Under the pieces are notes generated by a model. It did not search any database and was not told the origin of the DNA. It saw only the letters and a program-made list of their open reading frames with translations. Shown one piece after another: positions 8,379 through 15,820 of a stretch of 64,000 bases of DNA. Both the position numbers and the translations under genes were made by a program. Source of the stretch: Aquipseudomonas alcaligenes MRY13-0052. GTDB lineage: Bacteria > Pseudomonadota > Gammaproteobacteria > Pseudomonadales > Pseudomonadaceae. Positions within the stretch are counted from its first letter, which is position 1; every line of letters begins with the position of its first letter. The stretch spans positions 1 to 64,000 of the forward strand of contig BATO01000011.1 of assembly GCA_000474255.1 (NCBI GenBank), in the 5' to 3' direction.

Positions 8379-8942
8379 ATGCGCCGTCCGCTGCCCGCCC
8401 TGTCACTCCTCGCCCTGCTGTTGTCCGGCTGCTCCACCCCCGGGGCCTTCTTCGGTGCCAGCGATGGGCCGGCCTTCGCCGCGCGCACGCCCAGCGATGC
8501 CGACCATGCGCTGGTCTACCTCTACCGGCCGCAAAGCGACTGGGCCGACCAGGAGCTGGAAGCGCCGGGCCTGTTCCTCAACGGCGAGCTGATCGGTGCG
8601 CTGCCCAGCAACGCCTACCTGCCCCTGGAATTCGAGACCGCCAGCTACCGCCTGGAGATGCGCCGGCCGCTGCTGGGCAGCTACTGGACCTTCTTCGCCG
8701 GCGGCCCGCTGGACTTCACCGAAATCACCAGCTTCGCCCTCGACGCCGAGGCCGGCGCCACCTACTACCTGCGCTACGACGAACTCAACCCGCCGCCGCG
8801 CAACGCCGAGCTGCCACCCCAGGGCGACGGCCCACTGCAACTGGTGGGCACGGCGCTGGGGGCCAGCGAGATCGCCGCCACCCACGAGGTGCAGCCGCTG
8901 CAGCGCTTCGGTTCCGCCGGCGAGCCGCTGGACGATCTGTAG
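8379..8942 (+). CDS. DUF2846-like lipoprotein
   Basis: A 187-residue protein with a lipobox LLSGC (Cys at about 18), so it should be lipid-anchored after the signal peptide. The body (VYLYRPQ, then [21 protein letters not shown]) resembles DUF2846 lipoproteins, which have a small beta-rich domain of unknown role. The ATG at 8379 is preferred because it gives a normal signal peptide. Located 77 bases after the cardiolipin synthase gene, possibly in the same transcript. Confidence 0.7.
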   Translation: MRRPLPALSLLALLLSGCSTPGAFFGASDGPAFAARTPSDADHALVYLYRPQSDWADQELEAPGLFLNGELIGALPSNAYLPLEFETASYRLEMRRPLLGSYWTFFAGGPLDFTEITSFALDAEAGATYYLRYDELNPPPRNAELPPQGDGPLQLVGTALGASEIAATHEVQPLQRFGSAGEPLDDL

Positions 8943-9030
8943 TAGCCGCCTGTTACCCGGCGCGGGGAGGGCGGGCGGATACTTCGTCTACCCTTTGAAT
9001 CCTCGAAGGCCCTACACGGAGGAACCCGCC

Positions 9031-9612
9031 ATGGCGGCGAAGAAGATCCTGATGCTGGTTGGCGACTACGTCGAAGACTACGAAACCATGGTGCCCTTCC
9101 AGGCCCTGTCGATGGTCGGCCACACCGTGCACGCGGTATGCCCGGACAAGCGCGCCGGCCAGAGCGTGCGCACGGCCATCCACGATTTCGAGGGCGACCA
9201 GACCTACAGCGAGAAGCCGGGGCACAACTTCGCCCTCAACTTCGATTTCGACAAGGTCCGCGCCGAGGACTACGACGCCCTGGTGGTACCCGGTGGCCGC
9301 TCCCCCGAATACCTGCGCCTGAACGCCCGGGTGATCGAGCTGGTGAAAGCCTTCGACGCCGCCAAGAAACCCATCGCCGCCGTCTGCCACGGCGCCCAGC
9401 TGCTGGCCGCCGCCGGTGTGCTCAAGGGCCGCGCCTGCAGCGCCTACCCGGCCTGCGGCCCGGAAGTGACCCTGGCCGGCGGCGAATACGTGGACATCCC
9501 CGTGGACCAGGCCCACGTCGACGGCCACCTGGTCACCGCCCCCGCCTGGCCGGCGCACCCGAGCTGGCTGGCGAAATTCCTCGAAGTGCTGGGCACCCGC
9601 ATCACCCTGTAA
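9031..9612 (+). CDS. DJ-1/PfpI family protein
   Basis: A 193-residue class I glutamine amidotransferase-like fold protein. The nucleophile elbow is AAVCHGAQ with Cys119 and a following His, and Glu15/18 lies in DYVEDYE, the residues that form the PfpI/DJ-1 active site. Members act as intracellular proteases, glyoxalases or deglycases; which of these applies here cannot be read from sequence. GGAGGAA at 9018-9024 is a strong ribosome binding site. Monocistronic, flanked by noncoding DNA. Confidence 0.82.
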   Translation: MAAKKILMLVGDYVEDYETMVPFQALSMVGHTVHAVCPDKRAGQSVRTAIHDFEGDQTYSEKPGHNFALNFDFDKVRAEDYDALVVPGGRSPEYLRLNARVIELVKAFDAAKKPIAAVCHGAQLLAAAGVLKGRACSAYPACGPEVTLAGGEYVDIPVDQAHVDGHLVTAPAWPAHPSWLAKFLEVLGTRITL

Positions 9613-10079
9613 GGGCGAGCCTGCGTTCCGGGGATCATTGGATTCCCGGGGCCGCCTGTGGCGCCGTTTGATGGGTTTCGCTTCGCTCTACACCATCCTA
9701 CGAAGTGCCATCCCGTAAGGTGCGGTGCCATGTGGGTGTTCGATGCACAATGGCGCCGCTGAGCACCGCTTGGTGAGTGAACATCCACGCTCTTGGAACC
9801 TGGCTTTGCTTTTGGCTCTTTGAGCGTGGGAACCATAAGACTGCGGAGCATGCAGCGGTCGCTCACTCCGGACGTAGGGTGTGCTGCGCGCACCTGGAGC
9901 TCGCCGGAAGCACCGAGCGGAGGTGCGCACGGCACACCCTACGGCACGGGTTCATCCTGTCGAATCGTCATAGGCAGAGCCGATGGCTCACGACGACGTC
10001 CCAAGGATGTGGTTTACCAAGTTCAAATGAATCCACCCCTGCAGGTTTTCAGGGCACACCCGAGAAAGGAACCCACTCC
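9613..10079 (+). other. Intergenic region, no gene, with repeat remnants
   Basis: No credible gene. It contains a GATGGGTTTCGC...ATCCTACG repeat copy (about 9669-9701), the long hairpin listed separately (9874-9942) and, at its end, the AGAAAGGA ribosome binding site of the next gene. Short open frames here have atypical Pro/Arg/His-rich content and no ribosome binding sites. Confidence 0.6.
9874..9942. repeat. Long imperfect palindrome, REP-like
   Basis: GTAGGGTGTGC at 9874-9884 and its complement at the other end (9932-9942) form the base of a hairpin that continues inwards through GCGCACCT (9888-9895) and AGGTGCGC (9921-9928). GTAGGGTG-initiated palindromes recur in the window (52.3, 63.3, 63.6 kb), so this is one of a dispersed intergenic family. 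Confidence 0.7.
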
Positions 10080-10382
10080 ATGTGCGAACTCTATGTAAAG
10101 GCCGACCCGATCCTCTACGAGTCCCGCTCGCGCTCGCTACGCATCCGTGGCGTGGTGACCACGCTGCGTCTGGAGAACCAGTTCTGGGACATCCTGCGGG
10201 AGATCGCCGAGGTGGACGGCATGACCACCAACCAGCTGATCGCCAAGCTCTACGAGGAAGTCATGGACTACCGTGGCGAGGTGGTGAACTTCGCTTCCTT
10301 CCTGCGGGTGAGCTGCACCCGCTACCTGGCCCAGCGCAGCGCGCCGGTCAACCTGGCGGTCTTGCCGCGACGGGCTGGCTGA
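10080..10382 (+). CDS. Ribbon-helix-helix domain protein (RHH_4 type)
   Basis: A 100-residue protein. Residues about 19-62 (SLRIRGVVTTLRLENQFWDILREIAEVDGMTTNQLIAKLYEE) have the beta strand plus two helices of the ribbon-helix-helix fold of Arc/MetJ repressors; the RHH_4 family is the closest I recognise. Such proteins usually bind DNA as dimers, but members like this are uncharacterised. ATG at 10080 follows AGAAAGGA. An open frame continues far upstream into repeat DNA and is not used. The promoter region is unusually long (about 460 bases). Confidence 0.7.
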   Translation: MCELYVKADPILYESRSRSLRIRGVVTTLRLENQFWDILREIAEVDGMTTNQLIAKLYEEVMDYRGEVVNFASFLRVSCTRYLAQRSAPVNLAVLPRRAG

Positions 10383-10511
10383 AACTTGCGGCGGTCGGCG
10401 GAATTCCCTGACTGGTCGGTCTAGGCTGTTCGCGCGCGTGGCAGGGATGCCTTGGCCGCGCGTCTACCAGTCGCCGTCGTGGCTGGAGCCCAGATCCCAG
10501 GAGTTTTCTTC

Positions 10512-11012
10512 ATGGCTGCCAAACGCCTCATCTCCGCTTCCCTTCTCGCCGCCAGCCTGCTGGCCGGCACCAGCGCTTTCGCTGACCCCTCCCTGGCCGA
10601 GCGCCGCGCCATCACCGCCTACCAGGAAGGCCCCTACGTCGAGCAACTGAAGGCCATCCAGACCGCCGCTGGTTTCGAGGTGCCGGTGGACGTGCAGTGG
10701 AACAGCATCGCGCTGCCCGACCAGTCGCAGAACTACACCCAGGACGGTTTCTGGAAGCAGGTCTACTTCACCCCGCTGGAGAAGGCCTTCGCCTCCGTGG
10801 CCGTGGACGACATGGGCAAGCAAGCACTCAAGGCCAAGCTGAGCAAGGTGGTGGTGCGTTATGACGAAGCCACCGCGCCCTCCAGCAACTACCCCGAAGG
10901 CGTGGCCTTCGACGGCGGCGTGCTGAGCCTGAACTTCAAGCCCTACACCAACGTCGACGACGTCGATGCCCGCGCCGAAGCGATCCAGAAGGCGCTGGAA
11001 GCCAAGCTCTGA
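10512..11012 (+). CDS. Uncharacterised periplasmic protein
   Basis: A 166-residue protein with a clear signal peptide (MAAKRLISASLLAASLLAGTSAFA, cut before DPSL). The mature part is soluble, without Cys, and has no family I recognise. It carries a duplicated-looking theme of charged helices and a LSLNFKPYTNVDDV strand region. CAGGAG lies 8-13 bases upstream of the ATG. Followed by a strong terminator, so it is transcribed alone. Function not assigned. Confidence 0.65.
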   Translation: MAAKRLISASLLAASLLAGTSAFADPSLAERRAITAYQEGPYVEQLKAIQTAAGFEVPVDVQWNSIALPDQSQNYTQDGFWKQVYFTPLEKAFASVAVDDMGKQALKAKLSKVVVRYDEATAPSSNYPEGVAFDGGVLSLNFKPYTNVDDVDARAEAIQKALEAKL

Positions 11013-11019
11013 TCCCGCC

Positions 11020-11067
11020 GGGTCGGCCCCTGCCAGGGCCGACCCACTCCCACGCGAGTGGGCTTTT
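11020..11067 (+). terminator. Double-hairpin terminator
   Basis: GGGTCGGCCC (11020-11029) pairs with GGGCCGACCC (11036-11045), followed by CCCAC-GCGA-GTGGG (11049-11062) and CTTTT. Ends the preceding periplasmic-protein transcript before mntH. Confidence 0.75.
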
Positions 11068-11123
11068 GCGCAGAGCGTCGCGGCGTTTAAGCTGCGTCAT
11101 CCCCTCCGCTCGGCGCGCCCCCG

Positions 11124-12440
11124 ATGTACAAGCTGCCCACCACGGCCACCGCGCCGTTCTGTCCCTCTGCCGTCAGCCACAGCGTGGCGGTGCCGGCCAA
11201 CGCGTCCCTGGGGCGCAAGCTCATGCTCTTCGTCGGCCCCGGCCTGCTGGTGTCGGTGGGCTACATGGACCCGGGCAACTGGGCGACGGCCATCGAGGCG
11301 GGCTCGCGCTTCGGCTATGCGCTGCTGTTCGTGGTGGTGCTGGCGAGCCTCTCGGGCATGCTGCTGCAAAGCCTCTGCTCGCGCCTGGGCATCGCCACCG
11401 GGCGTGATCTGGCGCAGCTCTCGCGGGAGCGCTACCGCCCCGGCGTGGCACGTGGGCAGTGGCTGCTCGCCGAGCTGTCGATCATCGCCACCGACCTGGC
11501 CGAGGTGCTGGGCGCGGCCCTGGCCTTCCACCTGCTGCTGGGCGTTTCCATCACCACCGGCGTGGTGCTGACCGCCTTCGACACGCTGATCGTGCTGGCC
11601 CTGCAAGGCGCCAACTTCCGTCGCCTGGAAGCCATCGTGCTGGGGCTGATCACCACCATAGGCGCGTGTTTCTTCGTCGAGCTGATGCTGATCAAACCCT
11701 ACTGGCCGGACGTCGCCGCCGGGCTGCGGCCGTCCTGGGACGTGCTCTCCAGCCAGGAGCCGCTGTACCTGGCGATCGGCATCCTTGGGGCCACGGTGAT
11801 GCCGCATAACCTCTACCTGCACTCATCGGTGGTGCAGACCCGGGTCAATGGCGACGACGAGGCGAGCAAGCGCAGCGCCATCCGCTTCGCCCGTTTCGAC
11901 ACCATCGGCTCGCTGTCCCTGGCGCTGCTGGTCAACGCGGCGATCATGATCCTCGCGGCGGCGGCCTTCCACGGCAGCGGCCATACCGAGGTGGTGGAAA
12001 TCCAGGACGCCTACCACCTGCTCGACCCGCTGGTGGGCGGCGCACTGGCCAGCTTCCTGTTCGGCTTCGCCCTGCTGGCGGCGGGGCAGAGCTCCACCTT
12101 CACCGGCACCATCGCCGGCCAGGTGGTGATGGAGGGCTTCCTGCAGGCGAAGATCCCCTGCTGGCAGCGGCGCCTGATCACCCGCGCCCTGGCGCTGGTG
12201 CCGGCGCTGATCGGCGTGGTCTGGCTGGGGGACAGCGCGGTGGGCAAGCTGCTGGTGCTGAGCCAGGTGGTGTTGAGCCTGCAACTGCCCTTCGCCCTGT
12301 GGCCGCTGATCCGCTTCACCAGCGACCCGGCGCTGATGGGCCCCTTCGCCAACAGCCGCCTGGTGGCCACCGTCGCCTGGAGCCTGTTCGGGCTGATTTC
12401 CCTGGCCAACCTGACGTTGCTGTATTTCTGGATGGCCTGA
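11124..12440 (+). CDS. mntH: Nramp family Mn2+/divalent metal:H+ symporter
   Basis: A 438-residue inner-membrane transporter with 11 hydrophobic segments. The Nramp ion-site motifs are present: DPGN in transmembrane segment 1 (GYMDPGNWAT) and MPH in segment 6 (GATVMPHNLYLHSS). This pair defines proton-driven Mn2+/Fe2+ importers of the MntH class. The N-terminal 30 residues before GRKLMLFVGPG are poorly conserved in character, and no good ribosome binding site precedes the ATG at 11124, so a slightly later start is possible. No convincing MntR or Fur box was seen in the 110-base upstream region. Confidence 0.85.
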   Translation: MYKLPTTATAPFCPSAVSHSVAVPANASLGRKLMLFVGPGLLVSVGYMDPGNWATAIEAGSRFGYALLFVVVLASLSGMLLQSLCSRLGIATGRDLAQLSRERYRPGVARGQWLLAELSIIATDLAEVLGAALAFHLLLGVSITTGVVLTAFDTLIVLALQGANFRRLEAIVLGLITTIGACFFVELMLIKPYWPDVAAGLRPSWDVLSSQEPLYLAIGILGATVMPHNLYLHSSVVQTRVNGDDEASKRSAIRFARFDTIGSLSLALLVNAAIMILAAAAFHGSGHTEVVEIQDAYHLLDPLVGGALASFLFGFALLAAGQSSTFTGTIAGQVVMEGFLQAKIPCWQRRLITRALALVPALIGVVWLGDSAVGKLLVLSQVVLSLQLPFALWPLIRFTSDPALMGPFANSRLVATVAWSLFGLISLANLTLLYFWMA

Positions 12441-12453
12441 AAAGCACCAGCAA

Positions 12454-12996
12454 CTAGGGGGCGTTCACCTGGGGGCAGCCTCCCAGGGCCTGCAGCTCAT
12501 CCAGGGGCACCCCCGCCTGGGCGAAGGATTCGCAGCCGGCCGGCAGCGTGGGCAGGACCGGCGCCCGTTCGGCGACGACGGTGCCAGGGGACAGCTCCGC
12601 AACCCGGGACGCGCGCCCCTGGATCACCAATTCGCCCACCTGGGCGCCTCGCCGCAGCAGCAAGCGATCCCGCTGCACTTCAAGCACTTCGATGCCACTG
12701 GGCAGCCGGACGCCGGCCTGCACGGTCAGCAGGGTGGTGTCGTCGAGGCTGAGGGAGGCCGTGCCCTGGCCGTCGCCCCGGCTGAAGACGCTGTACAGGC
12801 GCCAGCCGTCGAGGCCCACCAGGGGGCGCAGCGGGGGAGGGGGTTGCAGCGACAGCGGGGCGGGCTCGGCGAGCAGTGCCCCCGGCAGTTGCACCGCCAG
12901 GGCGGGGGCGCTCGCCAACAGGGCCGCCAGTAGCGCCAGGCTGCGGCGACCCGGGTGCGGGCTAGGGCGCGGTGCTGCTGGCACGTTGCTCGGCAT
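12454..12996 (-). CDS. Orphan GspC-like (type II secretion HR domain) protein
   Basis: A 180-residue protein. Residues about 17-36 form one hydrophobic segment preceded by Arg-Arg (membrane anchor or signal peptide). Residues about 58-130 resemble the homology region (HR) of GspC/XcpP: LVGLDGWRLYSVFSRGDGQGTASLSL, then a GVRLPSGIEVLEVQRDRLLLRRGA pattern (G-x-x-L-P-x-G-x-V ... D-R-x-x-L-R-R-G). In type II secretion the HR domain binds the secretin N0 domain. No PDZ domain follows; the tail has two Cys (C-x17-C). The gene overlaps the end of the protease gene by 35 bases and is in line with a secretin gene, which supports the GspC reading. Assignment is from pattern, not alignment. Confidence 0.62.
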   Translation of the reverse strand: MPSNVPAAPRPSPHPGRRSLALLAALLASAPALAVQLPGALLAEPAPLSLQPPPPLRPLVGLDGWRLYSVFSRGDGQGTASLSLDDTTLLTVQAGVRLPSGIEVLEVQRDRLLLRRGAQVGELVIQGRASRVAELSPGTVVAERAPVLPTLPAGCESFAQAGVPLDELQALGGCPQVNAP

Positions 12997-15769
12997 AGGC
13001 GCTGAACAGGTTGAGGTTGCGGCTCTGCAGCAGCGGGAACAGCCCGTTGTCGTTGAGCGTCAGCCCGTACCATTTCTGGTTGGCGCCGCCGGTGCAGCCG
13101 TAGGTGATCAGCTTGCCGCGGCCGTCGGTGAGGTAGCCCCCGGAAAGGTCCATGCAGCGGCTGCCGTACTTGAGCTGCGGCAGGGCGGAGAGGTCCCAGG
13201 CCTGGGCGTCCACCTGGCTGTCGCAGGGGCTGAGGCCGATGTCGCCGCTGGCGGTCAGGCACTGCGCCGGCTGGGCGGCGCTGTGGATTCGGCCGCTGGC
13301 GTCGACCCGCCATTTCTCCTCGAGTCCCCCGGTGCACTGGGCCTTGGCGGCGACGTAGGGCTTCCAGGCGCCATCGGCCTGCTCGATGCGCACGCAGTTG
13401 CCGTTGTTCATCGTCATCAGCTGGGCCGCTGGCAGCAGCGGGGTGGGGTCGAGCTGCAGGGTGGCCAGCAGGGTGTCGAGGGCCTTGGCGGCCTCGGCGT
13501 CACTGGCCAGGCGGCTGCCGTAGGCATCCAGCCAGCGGTTCAGGCGCAGGGCCTTGGCCTGCTGTTCGTTGAGACGTTGCAGCACCTGCTGGGCTGTGCC
13601 GGAGAGGCCGTCGGGGCTGTCGCTGTAGCTGTCATAGAGCACGCGGGCCTCGCCCTTGAGAGCCGGCACCGCCTGCCCGGCGAGGGCGGCCAGGGCGTTG
13701 TCGAGCTTGGGCAGCTCTTCGTTGCGCAGGGCGTCGAAGCGCGCGTCACGGCCGACGATGACGGCCGGCGCCATGGCCGGCAGCCCCTGGGGAATGATCA
13801 GGCTGGCCAGCTCGGTGGTGGCGGCTCCGGCCGTGTCGCGGCATTGCAGGGCCGCTGCGGTGGGCTGCTCGGCCTGTGCCAGGTTGATGTGCAGCTTGTT
13901 GGCGTTGCTGCCCAGGCGGGTCGGGGCGACGGCGATGCGCTGGGTCGCGCCGCTGGCGAAGCTGACCTCCAGCCAGCATTGCTGGCTGGTGGCCGCGGCG
14001 TTCGGCGCGGGCAGGTCGTAGACCTGGCCCCAGTTGCCGCGCAGTGCCGGGTAGAGCACGGCGTCGTGGGTGACCGGGTCGTAGCCGCCGAGCAGGGTGA
14101 TGACCGGGACGCCGAACAGGCGCGGCTTGCGGTAGTTGCCGTCGGCGCTGTTGTACCAGACGTTGCTGGAGGTCGGCGTCTTCGGCTGGAACACCTCCAT
14201 CTTGCGGGTGCTGGCGTCCCACTTGCGGTAGCCGGTGACGGAGTCCGCCGCCCAGACCGCGCGGTTCAGCGCCGGCTGGATCTTCTGCCGTGTGCTGTAG
14301 CCGGTGTAGTGGGTGTAGCGCGACAGGCCGCTGGCGAAGTTGCCGCCGGCCATGGCGTCGGTGGCGAAGCTGTAGGCGTCGGCGTAGATCGGCATGCCGT
14401 TGAGGCCGCCGGTCTTGGCGCGGGTCCAGTGCAGGTTGGCGCGCATGCGCTTGCGGTAGGCGATGTAGCCCCAGCCGCTGTCGTGGTGGTGACCGGACCA
14501 GAAGTAGTTGTCGCCGCTCTGCCCCGGGTAGTGGCCCAGGCCGTAGTGGTGGCCGATCTCGTGGCTGAACTCGTTACCCACCGAGTCGATCAGCGTGAGG
14601 ATGCCGTTGCCGCCGCTGAGGCCGTGGTTGACGGGGCCGTTGGCGTACTGGCCGCGGGCATGGTGGATGACCGCCGAGTTGGTCAGCTGCGGTTGCTCCT
14701 GGCTGGCCATGCCGGCGCTGGTGATGCCCCAGTTGGCCAGGTTGATGCCGGTGCTGAAGGTGGACTTGGCGGTGTTCTCGCGCATGTCGCCGCTGTAGAC
14801 GTCACCGGTGGTGGCGCTGACCTGGCCGAGGTCGGCGTCGTAGATCGTGCCGTTGGCCACCATCACCTTGCGCAGCAGCACGTCCTCGTACTGGCTGCCC
14901 ACCATGCGGGCGATGGGCACGGTCTGGAAGTAGTCGGTGGCGGCTTGTGCCGGCTGGCTGTTGAACCAGTGCTGGCCGCCCGGAACCTCGTTGCTCAGCA
15001 TGCCGATGCGGATGGCCTGGACCAGCAGTTCGGCGGGCGGGGCGAAATCGAAGGCTTCGGCGCTGCGCTGGCCGCTGCGGCCCTGGTCGTCGCTGACCTG
15101 CAGGCTCATGCCGGGCACCACCCAGCTCCAGGGCAGCACGGCGGACCAGGCGCGGCGCGAATAGACCACATCGGGACGGGCGTCGCTGCCGGTGCGGTCG
15201 GCACGGTAGAGCTCGTCGGGGTGGCGCAGGGCGAGCTCACCCTTGAGGGCGCCGTCCACCAGCACCTGCACGCGCATGGACCTGGGCAGCGCTTGCTCCG
15301 GGGCCGGGGTGACCAGCAGCAGGGCTTCGCGCTCGCTGGTCAGGCGCGGCATGTTCTTCGCTTCGTTGCCTTGCGGGTCCACCGAGTGGCTCTGCACGAA
15401 CTGCAGCATGGCGGCGAGGGTGCCGCTCAGGTCGTTGCGCACGGGGCGGGTCTGGCCATCGGCGGTCTGGTCGTAGAAGCCCAGGGCGTTCACCTCGTCG
15501 ACCACGGCCGCGCTCGGCTCGGGGAAGCGGTCGCCCGGTGGCGTGACCGGCGGCGTCACCGGTGGAGTCACAGGCGGGGTGACGGGGGGCGTGACCGGTT
15601 CTTCGGGGCTGCCGGTATCGGGCGGGGTGCCCGGCTGGGTGGGCGGGGTGGTGACGGTGTTGGAGCCGCCCGAGCCGGGGCTGCTGCCCCCGCCACCTCC
15701 GCCGCCGCCCAGGTCCAGGCAGCCGGCCAGGCTCAGCAATCCGTAGATAAGAACGATCTTGCGCAACAT
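12962..15769 (-). CDS. Lipoprotein M66 (StcE/TagA-like) metalloprotease with C-terminal ricin-type lectin domain
   Basis: A 935-residue predicted zinc metalloprotease. It begins with a lipoprotein signal (LLSLAGC, Cys17), a run of eight glycines, and a low-complexity stretch with four VTPP repeats (about 58-78). The M66 signature HEIGHHYGLGH is at about residues 403-413, followed by YPG, as in StcE and TagA, secreted mucinases of enteric E. coli and Vibrio. Residues about 800-930 contain QC-L and QxW-like repeats (CLTASGDIGLSPCDS, AQAWDL, QKWYGL) typical of a ricin-type beta-trefoil. Expected substrate: O-glycosylated proteins. StcE leaves the cell by type II secretion, which fits the flanking GspC-like and GspD genes. 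A lipid anchor would keep this one on a membrane or the cell surface. Confidence 0.8.
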   Translation of the reverse strand: MLRKIVLIYGLLSLAGCLDLGGGGGGGGSSPGSGGSNTVTTPPTQPGTPPDTGSPEEPVTPPVTPPVTPPVTPPVTPPGDRFPEPSAAVVDEVNALGFYDQTADGQTRPVRNDLSGTLAAMLQFVQSHSVDPQGNEAKNMPRLTSEREALLLVTPAPEQALPRSMRVQVLVDGALKGELALRHPDELYRADRTGSDARPDVVYSRRAWSAVLPWSWVVPGMSLQVSDDQGRSGQRSAEAFDFAPPAELLVQAIRIGMLSNEVPGGQHWFNSQPAQAATDYFQTVPIARMVGSQYEDVLLRKVMVANGTIYDADLGQVSATTGDVYSGDMRENTAKSTFSTGINLANWGITSAGMASQEQPQLTNSAVIHHARGQYANGPVNHGLSGGNGILTLIDSVGNEFSHEIGHHYGLGHYPGQSGDNYFWSGHHHDSGWGYIAYRKRMRANLHWTRAKTGGLNGMPIYADAYSFATDAMAGGNFASGLSRYTHYTGYSTRQKIQPALNRAVWAADSVTGYRKWDASTRKMEVFQPKTPTSSNVWYNSADGNYRKPRLFGVPVITLLGGYDPVTHDAVLYPALRGNWGQVYDLPAPNAAATSQQCWLEVSFASGATQRIAVAPTRLGSNANKLHINLAQAEQPTAAALQCRDTAGAATTELASLIIPQGLPAMAPAVIVGRDARFDALRNEELPKLDNALAALAGQAVPALKGEARVLYDSYSDSPDGLSGTAQQVLQRLNEQQAKALRLNRWLDAYGSRLASDAEAAKALDTLLATLQLDPTPLLPAAQLMTMNNGNCVRIEQADGAWKPYVAAKAQCTGGLEEKWRVDASGRIHSAAQPAQCLTASGDIGLSPCDSQVDAQAWDLSALPQLKYGSRCMDLSGGYLTDGRGKLITYGCTGGANQKWYGLTLNDNGLFPLLQSRNLNLFSAYAEQRASSTAP

Positions 15770-15820
15770 GTTCCCTCGCTTGTTCCGGTTCGGCGTTGTT
15801 GTGGTTATTCGGTCGTCGGA

